Below are positions 46,013 to 54,941 of a stretch of DNA of 64,000 nucleotides, one piece after another; the first letter of the stretch is position 1, and each line of letters starts with the position of its first letter. Position numbers and translations under genes: made by a program. This DNA comes from an uncultured Aquimarina sp. (GTDB lineage Bacteria; Bacteroidota; Bacteroidia; Flavobacteriales; Flavobacteriaceae). The DNA is taken from positions 1 through 64,000 of the forward strand of contig CANLMN010000005.1 of the NCBI GenBank assembly GCA_947492105.1. Direction: 5' to 3'. The notes below the pieces were generated by a model. The model ran no database searches. It saw only the letters and a list, made by a program, of their open reading frames with translations, and was not told where the DNA came from.

Positions 46013-47107
46013 ATGGAACATTTTATCGTATCAGCCCGTAAATACCGTCCCCAGACATTCAAAGATGTTGTGGGGCAACAAGCTATTACAAATACGCTAC
46101 TTAACGCCATAGATAACAATCACTTAGCACAAGCACTGTTATTTACAGGTCCCAGAGGAGTGGGAAAAACGACCTGTGCAAGAATCCTTGCTAAGAAAAT
46201 CAATCAGGACGACACACAAAATCCTGATGAAGATTTTGCCTTTAATATATTTGAACTAGATGCTGCATCTAATAATTCTGTAGATGATATCCGTAACTTA
46301 ATAGAGCAAGTACGAATACCTCCGCAAATAGGCACCCACAAGGTGTATATTATTGATGAGGTACACATGCTTTCTCAGGCTGCATTTAATGCTTTTCTAA
46401 AGACATTAGAAGAACCTCCAAAACATGCTATTTTTATTCTAGCAACAACAGAGAAGCACAAGATCATACCTACGATCTTGTCTCGTTGTCAAATATTTGA
46501 TTTTAAACGAATCACTGTAACTGATGCTAAAAACCATTTGGCAGAAATTGCTAAAACAGAAGGAATAGATGCTGATGAAGATGCGCTACAAATCATTGCC
46601 CAAAAGGCAGATGGTGCGCTTCGAGACGCTTTGTCAATATTTGACCGTGTAGTAAGTTTTTCTGGAAAAAACCTAACTCGACAGGCTGTTACTGAAAACT
46701 TAAATGTTTTAGATTATGAAACCTATTTCAAAACAACAACATTAATCTTAGAAAACAACATCCCGCAATTATTATTAGAATTTAACCAAATATTAACTCA
46801 AGGATTTGACGGACATCATTTTATTGCTGGATTAGCTTCTCATTTTCGTGATCTATTAGTCTGCAAAAATACAGCAACCATACACCTATTAGAAGTCAGC
46901 AATCAAATTAAAAAACAGTATTATGAACAATCTCAAAAAGCAGAGCATTCTTTTCTAATAAAGGGTATTGAACTCGCTAATGATTGTGACCTCAAATACA
47001 AGAGCAGCCGAAACCAACGACTCTTGGTTGAATTATGTTTAATGCAACTCGCCTCCATCAACTCCCCTGTTGACGGAGAAAAAAAAAAAATAATCAACCC
47101 TACATAA
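46013..47107 (+). CDS. dnaX: DNA polymerase III gamma/tau, zero-frame (gamma-like) product
   Basis: A 364-residue clamp-loader ATPase. SARKYRPQTFKDVVGQQ opens the protein, Walker A is GPRGVGKTTCAR, Walker B is VYIIDEVHMLS, sensor 1 is FILATTEKH with the Arg finger in ILSRCQIFDF, and a third domain follows from about 240. The usual four-Cys zinc module between Walker A and the ELDAASNNS segment is missing (KINQDDTQNPDEDF instead). Reading in this frame ends six codons after a run of twelve A. The continuation to a tau-type tail needs a -1 shift there. The ATG at 46013 is chosen over a TTG at 46004. Confidence 0.93.
   Translation: MEHFIVSARKYRPQTFKDVVGQQAITNTLLNAIDNNHLAQALLFTGPRGVGKTTCARILAKKINQDDTQNPDEDFAFNIFELDAASNNSVDDIRNLIEQVRIPPQIGTHKVYIIDEVHMLSQAAFNAFLKTLEEPPKHAIFILATTEKHKIIPTILSRCQIFDFKRITVTDAKNHLAEIAKTEGIDADEDALQIIAQKADGALRDALSIFDRVVSFSGKNLTRQAVTENLNVLDYETYFKTTTLILENNIPQLLLEFNQILTQGFDGHHFIAGLASHFRDLLVCKNTATIHLLEVSNQIKKQYYEQSQKAEHSFLIKGIELANDCDLKYKSSRNQRLLVELCLMQLASINSPVDGEKKKIINPT
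47079..47090 (+). other. Twelve-A slippage site in dnaX
   Basis: The zero frame reads GAA AAA AAA AAA ATA ATC AAC CCT ACA TAA. The -1 frame runs AAA AAA AAA AAT AAT CAA and stays open for 740 bases. A TCAAC/GTTGA hairpin lies just before the run. Long A runs cause RNA polymerase or ribosome slippage, as in dnaX of Thermus (A9) and E. coli (A6G). Confidence 0.75.
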
Positions 47108-47829
47108 TTCCCCCTTCCTATTTCAAGGAAAAAGGAATCCTTTCTAAGACTATTCTCGAATCATCTGAAGGACTCCTAACGGATACATCACAAGAAACTA
47201 AGCTCTCTGATCCCTCTCTACAAGAATCTCATAGCACCCCACAAGCTATACCCCCGAACACCACAGTAACTGTAGCGAACAAAGAGGCAGTTCCAGAAAA
47301 AAATACCGCTAACACAACAACAAAACAACCAACAAGTTCTAACACACCATCGCCCATAACTCCGAATATTAGGAGAGCATCTGGATTATCACTCAATAGT
47401 ATCAAAAAAAAGAAAATCCACGAAGCGCAAAAAACAGAAAAAATACTGGATCCCGAAAATCTTCCTACAGAAGAGTTTACAGAATCGCAATTACAGAATG
47501 CTTGGCAGGAATATGGAAAACGCCAAGACAAAAAAGGAGAACGTATTCTTGGATCTATGCTAGCGATGAACATCCCTTCATTAAAAGACGGCAAAATATA
47601 CCTAGAACTCCCAAATGGCTCCATGAAAATAGATATGGAAACTGCAAAGGCAGCACTATTGCATTATCTTAGCGAAAAACTAAACAACTATGAGCTCAAC
47701 ATGGTTATTACTGTAAATGAAACGGTAGCAAAAAAACATGCTTTTACACCTCTAGATAAGTACGAAAAATTACGAGACAAGAATCCATTAATAGATAAAT
47801 TACGTGCACTGTTTGATCTAGACATCTAA
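47080..47829 (+). CDS. dnaX: dnaX tau-specific C-terminal part, in the -1 frame
   Basis: About 249 codons open in the -1 frame relative to the gamma part. A Ser/Thr/Pro/Lys-rich linker (about 130 residues) is followed by a conserved-looking end domain: ESQLQNAWQEYGKRQDKKGER, PSLKDGKIYLELPNGSMK, VTKNETV-like strands (VITVNETV), and FTPLDKYEKLRDKNPLID to the stop. This fits the C-terminal region of Bacteroidota DnaX. No good start codon exists between the A run and this domain, so it is a continuation of dnaX reached by slippage, or by an indel or sequencing error in the A run. Confidence 0.85.
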   Translation, partial: KKKNNQPYIIPPSYFKEKGILSKTILESSEGLLTDTSQETKLSDPSLQESHSTPQAIPPNTTVTVANKEAVPEKNTANTTTKQPTSSNTPSPITPNIRRASGLSLNSIKKKKIHEAQKTEKILDPENLPTEEFTESQLQNAWQEYGKRQDKKGERILGSMLAMNIPSLKDGKIYLELPNGSMKIDMETAKAALLHYLSEKLNNYELNMVITVNETVAKKHAFTPLDKYEKLRDKNPLIDKLRALFDLDI

Positions 47830-47894
47830 TGATTATGAAGATTTTTCTGTGCTTTTTTTAGTTTTGAACACAAAAAAAGCAAATTTTCCCTACC

Positions 47895-47942
47895 AATACT
47901 ATGCATGCATAGTATTTGTCATCATTATTTAGCGTACTTTTA
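47895..47942 (+). promoter_or_regulatory. MarR-type palindromic operator and promoter of the SDR gene
   Basis: A perfect 22 bp palindrome (47895-47916) with core TATGCATGCATA, the same core as upstream of the MarR gene. It abuts a -33-like TTTG (47915-47918) and is followed by the -7-like TACTTTTA (47935-47942), 20 bases before the ATG. Confidence 0.75.
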
Positions 47943-47961
47943 CGTTAAAACGAGATTAAAG

Positions 47962-48843
47962 ATGAATTACACAGCAAAAATGTTACGCGATGATGCCTTG
48001 AAGGGTAAAAATATAGTCGTTACAGGAGGTGGTAGTGGTTTAGGAAAATCTATGACCAAATATTTCTTGGAACTCGGTGCTCAAGTAGCAATCACTTCTA
48101 GAAATTTAGACAAACTCAAAAACACTGCAAAAGAACTAGAAGAAGCTACGGGCGGTACTTGCCTACCGGTACAATGCGATGTCCGTCATTACGACCAAGT
48201 AGAAGCTATGCGTGATCAGGTTTTAGCATCTTTTGGTTCCGTAGATATTCTCCTAAACAATGCTGCAGGAAATTTTATTGCTCCAACAGAGCGTTTATCC
48301 GCCAATGCCTTTGACACCATTATTGATATTGTATTAAAAGGAACAAAGAATTGCACCTTGGCTTTTGGCAAATATTGGATAGACACCAAATACACCAATA
48401 CCAATGTACTAAATATTGTCACTACCTATGCATGGACAGGCTCTTCATATGTAGTTCCTAGTGCAACTGCAAAAGCTGGTGTACTCGCTTTAACGAGATC
48501 TTTGGCAGTAGAATGGGCCAAATACGGTATGCGTTTTAATGCAATAGCTCCAGGCCCCTTCCCTACCAAAGGTGCTTGGGACAGACTATTTCCAGAAGAA
48601 CTTAAAGACAAATTTGACATGACCAAACAAGTTCCCTTACGCCGTGTTGGGGATCATCAAGAGTTAGCCAATCTCGCTGCCTATTTAGTTTCTGATTTTG
48701 CAGCCTATGTCAACGGAGAAGTTGTTACCATAGACGGTGGTGAATGGCTTCAAGGAGCTGGACAGTTTAATCTTTTTCAAGATATTCCTGAACATATGTG
48801 GGATCAATTAGAAGCCATGATCAAGGCAAAAGGAAAAAAATAA
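47962..48843 (+). CDS. SDR oxidoreductase, probable 2,4-dienoyl-CoA reductase
   Basis: A 293-residue short-chain dehydrogenase/reductase. GGGSGLGKSMTKYF is the NADP(H)-binding motif, NNAAGNF follows the fourth strand, and IVTTYAWTGSSYVVPSATAKAG carries the catalytic Tyr/Ser-x-x-x-Lys region, read here as S-ATAK with altered spacing like eukaryotic DECR. The FIAPTERLSANAF segment and APGPFPTKGAWDRLFP match mitochondrial/peroxisomal 2,4-dienoyl-CoA reductases, which handle double bonds in unsaturated fatty acids. The shared MarR-type operator links it to the beta-oxidation operon at 14649-20820. The ATG at 47962 lies after the promoter; an earlier codon at 47905 is inside the operator. Confidence 0.85.
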   Translation: MNYTAKMLRDDALKGKNIVVTGGGSGLGKSMTKYFLELGAQVAITSRNLDKLKNTAKELEEATGGTCLPVQCDVRHYDQVEAMRDQVLASFGSVDILLNNAAGNFIAPTERLSANAFDTIIDIVLKGTKNCTLAFGKYWIDTKYTNTNVLNIVTTYAWTGSSYVVPSATAKAGVLALTRSLAVEWAKYGMRFNAIAPGPFPTKGAWDRLFPEELKDKFDMTKQVPLRRVGDHQELANLAAYLVSDFAAYVNGEVVTIDGGEWLQGAGQFNLFQDIPEHMWDQLEAMIKAKGKK

Positions 48844-48971
48844 ACACATTGAACACACAAAAGTAACACACAAAACACAAAGAAATACGTCGTAATTAAG
48901 ACATACAACCTCTTTTTGGTTTTTGCCATCTGACAGTTTCTAATTTCGTGGAAAAGAAAATTATTACTAAG

Positions 48972-49001
48972 AAAAAAAGCGATTTTATATCGCTTTTTTT
49001 T
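48972..49001 (+). terminator. Terminator after the SDR gene
   Basis: AAAAAAAGCGAT (48972-48983) pairs with ATCGCTTTTTTT (48989-49000), 5-base loop, then more T. It lies 129 bases after the stop codon. Confidence 0.85.
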
Positions 49002-49099
49002 ATTTTAAAACGAACTGAAAAGAAAAAACTAAAATAGTTTAACTATTTTCGGTAACAAATACCTTGCAAATGACACTTATCTGACAGTACTATTCATTT

Positions 49100-49107
49100 T
49101 ACATTTG
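49100..49107 (+). promoter_or_regulatory. Predicted -7 box for the M16 protease gene
   Basis: TACATTTG, an exact TAnnTTTG match, 24 bases upstream of the ATG at 49132. It overlaps an earlier in-frame TTG, which is therefore not the start. Confidence 0.5.
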
Positions 49108-49131
49108 CAAAAAAAGGCAACAAAAAGACTT

Positions 49132-51981
49132 ATGAAAAAAATTCTAATCCTTTCTACTTTTCTCTTATTTTGTATATCATTTTTTGGGCAGAATTCAACA
49201 ACCAGTTTTGACAAAACACTTATACCACAAGATCCAGATGTCAAAACAGGTCAACTCGCAAATGGTCTTAACTACTATATCCGTCAGAACGCAAAACCTA
49301 CTGACAAATTAGAACTTCGTTTAATAGTAAAGGTAGGAGCCATCAATGAAGATAACGATCAACTAGGTCTAGCTCATGTTTTGGAGCATATGAATTTTAA
49401 TGGAACCAAAAATTTCAAAAAAAATGACCTTATAGACTACCTACAAAGTATTGGCGTAAAATTTGGAGCAGATCTAAATGCTTATACAAATCAAAATGAA
49501 ACGGTTTATAAGTTATCGATTCCTACGGACGATCCAGACAAAATAACAAAAGGATTTCAAATATTAGAAGATTGGGCACACAACACCTCATTAAAGTCAG
49601 ATGCAATAGACGGAGAACGAGGCATTGTTCTCGAAGAATACCGAAAACGATTAGGAGCTCAACAACGAATAAGAGACCAATGGATACCATTATTTTTAAA
49701 AGGTTCAAAATACGCCGAACGCAATGTCATTGGCACAAAAGAGAGTATTACAAATTTCTCACACGAACGACTTCGTGATTTCTATAACGATTGGTACAGG
49801 CCTAATCTTATGTCTGTCGTCGTTGTTGGTGATCTTGATATCAATACCATTGAAAAAAAAATTATTCAACATTTTTCATCACTCACCAACCCAACAACTC
49901 CAAGAATTAAAGAGCACTATACCATCCCTTACCACAAGGATACTAAAATTGCGATTATTACTGACAAAGAACTTGTGACATCCTCTGTAAGAATTATATA
50001 TAAGGATATTGAATTATCAGAAGTAGTGACTACCACAGAACAAGCGAGAACACAAATTATCGAAAGAGTATTCTCCAGGATGATGAATGAACGACTTCAG
50101 GATTTGGCAAACGGAGAAACACCCCCATTTGCCAACGCTTATGCTGGTCGAAGCAGCTATTTTAACCCTAACCAATTGGCGTACTATTGTGGTGCCGCCA
50201 TGGATGACACCCAAATAACCCTTGCTCTAGAAACACTTCTTACCGAAAATGAAAGAGCCAAACGCTATGGCTTTTCGCAAAGTGAATTGGATAGAGCAAA
50301 AAAGATGCTCCTTTCTCTCCGAGAAAAATCCGCAAAAGAGACAGGAAAAAAACACTCCAAATCTTACATCAAAGAAATATCAGCCTCGGCATTAAGAGCT
50401 TTTACTTTGTCTAGTGCAGCATGGAAGCTCCAATTCTACAAAAAAGTACTACCATCAATAACACTGAAAGAAATTAACCAATTACTACCAAAATATTTAC
50501 ACGACGACAACGCCTCGTTACTCATCACTGCCCCAGAAAAATCACGACCAAACCTTCCAACAAAAGCAGAAATTAAATCCTTAATCTCTACAATTAAAAA
50601 TAGTAAAACCATAACTCCACTCAAACAACAAGAATTAAACGATAAACTCCTCGCAAAACTCCCTATCAAAGGTCAAATAATCCGCACTAGTAAGGACACC
50701 CTGTTTGACATTACGACCTTAGAATTAAGTAATGGAGCCAAAGTACTTTATAAAAAAACAAATTTTAAAAATGATGAAATTGTACTACAAGGCTTTAGTT
50801 ATGGAGGTTATTCGCTATACAGTGATGCTGATTACAAAAACACCTACTTTGCCAGAATTGGTCTTAAAGAAGCTGGGGTTGGTGGTTTTTCTAACAATGA
50901 TCTAAGCAAAATGCTCGCAGGTAAACTTGCTCGTGTCACTACATCAGTATCGAGTTACAAAGAACACCTTCATGGACACAGTTCTCCAAAAGATCTCAAA
51001 ACATTATTCGAACTCATATACCTCAATTTTACAGCTTTCAACAAAAATGAAAAAGCCTATGAAGCTTTCAAAACCAAATACAAAAATATTGTTATCAAAC
51101 AACTTGCATCTCCAAGTCGTTTTTTCAATTACAAAGTTCGAGAGTTTTTACAAAGTGATCACCCGAGATATATGCCACTTCCTACCAGCCAAAGCATTGA
51201 CGCCTCTGACTACAAGTTGGCATGGAACAAATTCCAAGAACGTTTTGCCAATGCAGGAGACTTTACTTTTGTTTTTGTTGGCAATATTGACGAAATACAA
51301 TTAAAAAAATATATCGAAACCTACATTGCTAGTTTACCCACATCAAACAAAAAAGAGCAATACAAACTGAGCGATTACAGACCCACAAATAAGCAAAAGG
51401 AATTAGTTGTAAAAAAAGGTCTTGAGCAAAAGGCTCAAATAAAAATTCTATTTAGTGGAGAAGCAGAAAAATACAATCCAGAAGAGAAAAGAGCGCTAGA
51501 GTATCTTGGGAAAATTTTAAAAATAAAACTTACTGAAAAATTACGTGAAGAAAAAAGCAGTATTTATTCTTCGCGTGTAAAATCAGGTATGCAACGGTTA
51601 CCATACCCCAAATACTACCTCTCCATAAGTTTTAGCTGTGCTCCAGAAAAGATAGACGAGTTGAAAATAGCAGCTCTCAAGGAATTACAAAAAATACTTG
51701 ATAATGTTCCGGATCAAAAAGATCTTGACAAGGTCGTCAAAAAAGAACTTCTTGCGCTCAAAGAGCGAGAAGAATCAAACAACTATTGGGCTAGAAAGAT
51801 CTATAATTCGCAATTTTGGAACATAAAATTAGATCCAATTGAGGTCGCCAAAACAAAAATCAATGCTGTAACCATCGATGACATAAAACATATAGGAAAC
51901 AAATATCTCAAAACAACCCCTAAAACAGCAATACTATTACCCGAAGAAATTAAGTATAACACAACCAATACAGGAAAATAA
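49132..51981 (+). CDS. M16-family zinc metallopeptidase, secreted
   Basis: A 949-residue pitrilysin-type peptidase with a signal peptide (1-20). The inverted zinc motif HVLEH (His82, Glu85, His86) is intact and is followed by the downstream Glu region DGERGIVLEEYRKR. A second, inactive M16 half follows (about 520-940), as in two-domain PqqL-like members. It acts on peptides in the periplasm or at the surface. A cupin gene follows after 8 bases and may be co-transcribed. Confidence 0.93.
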   Translation: MKKILILSTFLLFCISFFGQNSTTSFDKTLIPQDPDVKTGQLANGLNYYIRQNAKPTDKLELRLIVKVGAINEDNDQLGLAHVLEHMNFNGTKNFKKNDLIDYLQSIGVKFGADLNAYTNQNETVYKLSIPTDDPDKITKGFQILEDWAHNTSLKSDAIDGERGIVLEEYRKRLGAQQRIRDQWIPLFLKGSKYAERNVIGTKESITNFSHERLRDFYNDWYRPNLMSVVVVGDLDINTIEKKIIQHFSSLTNPTTPRIKEHYTIPYHKDTKIAIITDKELVTSSVRIIYKDIELSEVVTTTEQARTQIIERVFSRMMNERLQDLANGETPPFANAYAGRSSYFNPNQLAYYCGAAMDDTQITLALETLLTENERAKRYGFSQSELDRAKKMLLSLREKSAKETGKKHSKSYIKEISASALRAFTLSSAAWKLQFYKKVLPSITLKEINQLLPKYLHDDNASLLITAPEKSRPNLPTKAEIKSLISTIKNSKTITPLKQQELNDKLLAKLPIKGQIIRTSKDTLFDITTLELSNGAKVLYKKTNFKNDEIVLQGFSYGGYSLYSDADYKNTYFARIGLKEAGVGGFSNNDLSKMLAGKLARVTTSVSSYKEHLHGHSSPKDLKTLFELIYLNFTAFNKNEKAYEAFKTKYKNIVIKQLASPSRFFNYKVREFLQSDHPRYMPLPTSQSIDASDYKLAWNKFQERFANAGDFTFVFVGNIDEIQLKKYIETYIASLPTSNKKEQYKLSDYRPTNKQKELVVKKGLEQKAQIKILFSGEAEKYNPEEKRALEYLGKILKIKLTEKLREEKSSIYSSRVKSGMQRLPYPKYYLSISFSCAPEKIDELKIAALKELQKILDNVPDQKDLDKVVKKELLALKEREESNNYWARKIYNSQFWNIKLDPIEVAKTKINAVTIDDIKHIGNKYLKTTPKTAILLPEEIKYNTTNTGK

Positions 51982-51989
51982 ATATCGCA

Positions 51990-52343
51990 ATGGAGCAATC
52001 AAAAATCAAAAGTCCGTTATTTTTCAAAAATCAAGACCATGAATGGAAACCTGTAGAAAAAGGTATAAGTAGACAAATAACTGGTTATGATGTAAACATT
52101 ATGATGGTAAAAGTCAAATTTGACAAAGGAGCAATAGGCACTATACATCAACACCATCATTCGCAAACCACTTATATAGAATCAGGTAGTTTTGAAGTGA
52201 CCATAGCAGACAAAAAACAAGTTCTTATTACTGGAGACAGCTTTTTTGTTCCTCCAAATATTCCGCATGGAGCTGTTTGTGTGGAATCTGGAGTTTTAAT
52301 TGATGTATTTAGTCCTATTCGAGAAGATTTTTTAGATTTTTAA
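51990..52343 (+). CDS. Single-domain cupin protein
   Basis: A 117-residue beta-barrel protein. Cupin motif 1 is GTIHQHHHSQTTYIESGSFEV with three His and a Glu, and motif 2 is GDSFFVPPNIPHGAVC with the fourth His. All metal ligands are present. The spacing resembles KdgF-type cupins that linearise unsaturated uronates, but no uronate gene is nearby, so the reaction is uncertain. Confidence 0.85.
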   Translation: MEQSKIKSPLFFKNQDHEWKPVEKGISRQITGYDVNIMMVKVKFDKGAIGTIHQHHHSQTTYIESGSFEVTIADKKQVLITGDSFFVPPNIPHGAVCVESGVLIDVFSPIREDFLDF

Positions 52344-52496
52344 CAAAATTGTTTTCCTGATTAAAATCAGAAAATATAGCACAACAATATCACAACCAAA
52401 AACCATAAAAATCAACAACTTAAAACTGTTAACAAATTTCATTTTTTTAACCTATTAAAAGTTGTATTTTTACCTACCAAAACCAAATCGTCCTAC

Positions 52497-53261
52497 ATGG
52501 GTAAAATAATAGCAATTGCAAATCAAAAAGGAGGAGTCGGTAAGACTACTACTTCTGTAAACTTGGCCGCATCTCTAGGTGTTTTAGAGAAAAAAGTACT
52601 ATTGATAGACGCCGATCCGCAAGCAAATGCCACTTCGGGATTGGGTTTGGATGTAGAAACTGTTGAAAAAGGCACCTACCAACTTCTAGAACATACAGCT
52701 ACGGCAAAGGAATGTATTCTAGAAACTAGTGCTCCCAATGTATCCATTATTCCAGCACATATAGATTTGGTTGCTATAGAAATTGAGCTCGTTGACAAAG
52801 AACAACGAGAATATATGCTCAAAGCAGTCATTAGTGATTTACGTTTGCAATATGATTATATTCTAATTGATTGTGCACCTTCATTAGGCTTACTTACATT
52901 AAATGCCTTGACGGCGTCTGATGCTGTTATTATCCCCATTCAATGTGAATATTTTGCACTAGAAGGATTGGGTAAACTATTAAACACCATCAAAAGTGTG
53001 CAAAAAATACATAATCCTAAATTAGACATTGAAGGTCTGTTACTTACTATGTATGATGCACGATTACGTTTATCCAATCAAGTTGTAGAAGAAGTTCAAA
53101 AGCATTTTGCTGAAATGGTTTTTAAAACCATTATTCAAAGAAATGTCCGATTAAGTGAAGCTCCAAGTTATGGTGAAAGTATCATAAATTATGATGCATC
53201 TAGTAAGGGAGCTAGTAATTATCTCAGTTTGGCTCAGGAAATTATTAAGAAAAATAAGTAA
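52497..53261 (+). CDS. parA: Chromosome-partitioning ATPase ParA
   Basis: A 254-residue Soj-type ATPase. The deviant Walker A KGGVGKTTTSVNLA is at 11-24, with LLIDADPQANATSGLG and YILIDCAPSLGLLTLNAL following. It moves ParB-parS complexes for origin segregation. It is immediately upstream of parB (7-base gap). I found no parS palindrome (TGTTTCACGTGAAACA-like) in the window. Confidence 0.97.
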   Translation: MGKIIAIANQKGGVGKTTTSVNLAASLGVLEKKVLLIDADPQANATSGLGLDVETVEKGTYQLLEHTATAKECILETSAPNVSIIPAHIDLVAIEIELVDKEQREYMLKAVISDLRLQYDYILIDCAPSLGLLTLNALTASDAVIIPIQCEYFALEGLGKLLNTIKSVQKIHNPKLDIEGLLLTMYDARLRLSNQVVEEVQKHFAEMVFKTIIQRNVRLSEAPSYGESIINYDASSKGASNYLSLAQEIIKKNK

Positions 53262-53268
53262 GTGATTT

Positions 53269-54180
53269 ATGGCGAAGGCAACACGTAAACAAGCTTTGGG
53301 TCGCGGACTATCCGCATTGCTAAAAGACCCCGATAACGACATCCAATCTGCAGAGGACAAAAATGCTGATAAGGTAGTTGGTAATATCATAGAATTAGAT
53401 CTGGATAGTATTGAGGTAAACCCTTTTCAGCCTAGAACTAGCTTTAATGAAGAGACATTACAAGAATTAGCCACCTCAATTAGAGAATTAGGTGTCATAC
53501 AACCCATTACGGTCCGCAAACTGGATTATAACAATTATCAACTGGTTAGTGGAGAACGTCGTTTTCGAGCGTCTAAACTTGTTGGATTAAAGACTATTCC
53601 TGCATACATTCGTATTGCCAATGACCAAGAGTCCTTGGAGATGGCATTAGTGGAGAATATTCAACGCCAAGATCTTGACCCTGTAGAAATCGCATTATCC
53701 TATCAACGCTTAATAGACGAAATCAATTTGACTCAGGAGCAATTAAGTGATCGCGTTGGTAAAAAACGTTCTACCATAGCCAATTATTTGCGTTTGCTTA
53801 AACTAGACCCTATCGTACAAACAGGAATGCGAGATGGTTTTCTATCAATGGGACATGGTCGAGCGCTAATCAATATTACAGATCCAGAAATGCAACTGGA
53901 TATTTATGCCAAAGTAATTAGTAACAAACTTTCTGTTCGAGAAACAGAAAGTTTAGTTCGAAGTATAACAACAGGTGAAAAATCTCCTAAAGAAACAAAA
54001 GCTGCCGGATCGAAAGAACTGTCACATGACATAAAAAAAGGAATCAAAGATTTTTCAGAGTACTTTGGTGCAAAAATTGATGTAAAGGTGACTCCAAAGG
54101 GAAACGGAAAACTCATCATCCCTTTTTCTTCTGAAGAAGATTTTAGAAGACTAAAGAAACTTATTGGTAGTGAAAATTAG
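53269..54180 (+). CDS. parB: Chromosome-partitioning protein ParB
   Basis: A 303-residue CTPase/DNA-binding protein. The N-terminal ParB/Srx fold has NPFQPRTSFNEETLQEL, the CTP-binding GERRFRASKL and LVENIQRQDLDPVE. A helix-turn-helix region follows (LSDRVGKKRSTIANYLRLLKL), then the C-terminal dimerisation part. It loads on parS and spreads as a clamp. Its last bases overlap the DUF5683 gene. Confidence 0.97.
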   Translation: MAKATRKQALGRGLSALLKDPDNDIQSAEDKNADKVVGNIIELDLDSIEVNPFQPRTSFNEETLQELATSIRELGVIQPITVRKLDYNNYQLVSGERRFRASKLVGLKTIPAYIRIANDQESLEMALVENIQRQDLDPVEIALSYQRLIDEINLTQEQLSDRVGKKRSTIANYLRLLKLDPIVQTGMRDGFLSMGHGRALINITDPEMQLDIYAKVISNKLSVRETESLVRSITTGEKSPKETKAAGSKELSHDIKKGIKDFSEYFGAKIDVKVTPKGNGKLIIPFSSEEDFRRLKKLIGSEN

Positions 54181-54904
54181 ATTGAAAAATACTAGCGGAT
54201 TTTTAATAGCATTCCTATTTGGGTGCTATTTGTGTATAGCACAACAAACTCCTCAAAATACAACAAAGCAAGAAGAACCTTTAACGAAACAAGTAAAGAA
54301 AACCACTCCTAAAGACAAAAAAGTAGCAAAAGACACTACTTCAAATAAGAAAATTACTGGTACGAAGGGAGATCTCAAAATCGTTACTTCAAAAAAGGAA
54401 AAAAGAAAAAAACCTAAGAAAATTAAAAAAATAAGACCTTATGAACCCTTAGCTCCAGCAAGAGCTGCTTTTTACTCTGCAGTTTTACCTGGATTAGGAC
54501 AGGCTTACACTGGGAATTATTGGAAAATTCCGATTGTATATACTGCTATTGGAGGGGGAATTTATTACTATACATTCAATAACCGGATCTACACAGAAGC
54601 TCGCGATATCTACAAAAGACGTTTGGCAGGTTTTAGAGATGACCGTTTTATCAATCCTATAACAGGTCTTGAGATTGTTACAGATGATAGTTTACTGAAT
54701 AGACAGCGTCGTTTCCGGAAAGCGCGCGAATTAGCCCTTCTATTGACAACTCTGGGGTATATACTAAACATTGTGGATGCCAATGTATCAGCGCATTTAC
54801 AACAATATAACATTAATAATGATCTCAGTTTACTACCCAATATGGAATTTGATGAACTGAGCTCTCAACCTAGTTTTGGTTTAAAATTAAACTATAACTT
54901 TTGA
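54170..54904 (+). CDS. DUF5683 family protein
   Basis: A 244-residue protein with an N-terminal hydrophobic signal (FLIAFLFGCYLCIAQ), a Lys/Thr-rich linker (about 25-85), and the DUF5683 domain beginning YEPLAPARAAFYSAVLPGLG, with further hydrophobic segments. It probably sits in the envelope. The start is GTG at 54170 (TTG at 54164 is the alternative), overlapping the end of parB. The order parAB-DUF5683-dapB-lepB is a familiar flavobacterial arrangement; its role is unknown. Confidence 0.85.
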   Translation: MKIRLKNTSGFLIAFLFGCYLCIAQQTPQNTTKQEEPLTKQVKKTTPKDKKVAKDTTSNKKITGTKGDLKIVTSKKEKRKKPKKIKKIRPYEPLAPARAAFYSAVLPGLGQAYTGNYWKIPIVYTAIGGGIYYYTFNNRIYTEARDIYKRRLAGFRDDRFINPITGLEIVTDDSLLNRQRRFRKARELALLLTTLGYILNIVDANVSAHLQQYNINNDLSLLPNMEFDELSSQPSFGLKLNYNF

Positions 54905-54941
54905 TCAAAACACATAGAATCACAATTAAAAGAACAAAATT

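Noticed and set aside
52344-52496. Possible parS or origin site near parAB
   Set aside because: I searched by eye for a TGTTTCACGTGAAACA-like palindrome here and elsewhere in the window and found none; also no DnaA-box cluster.
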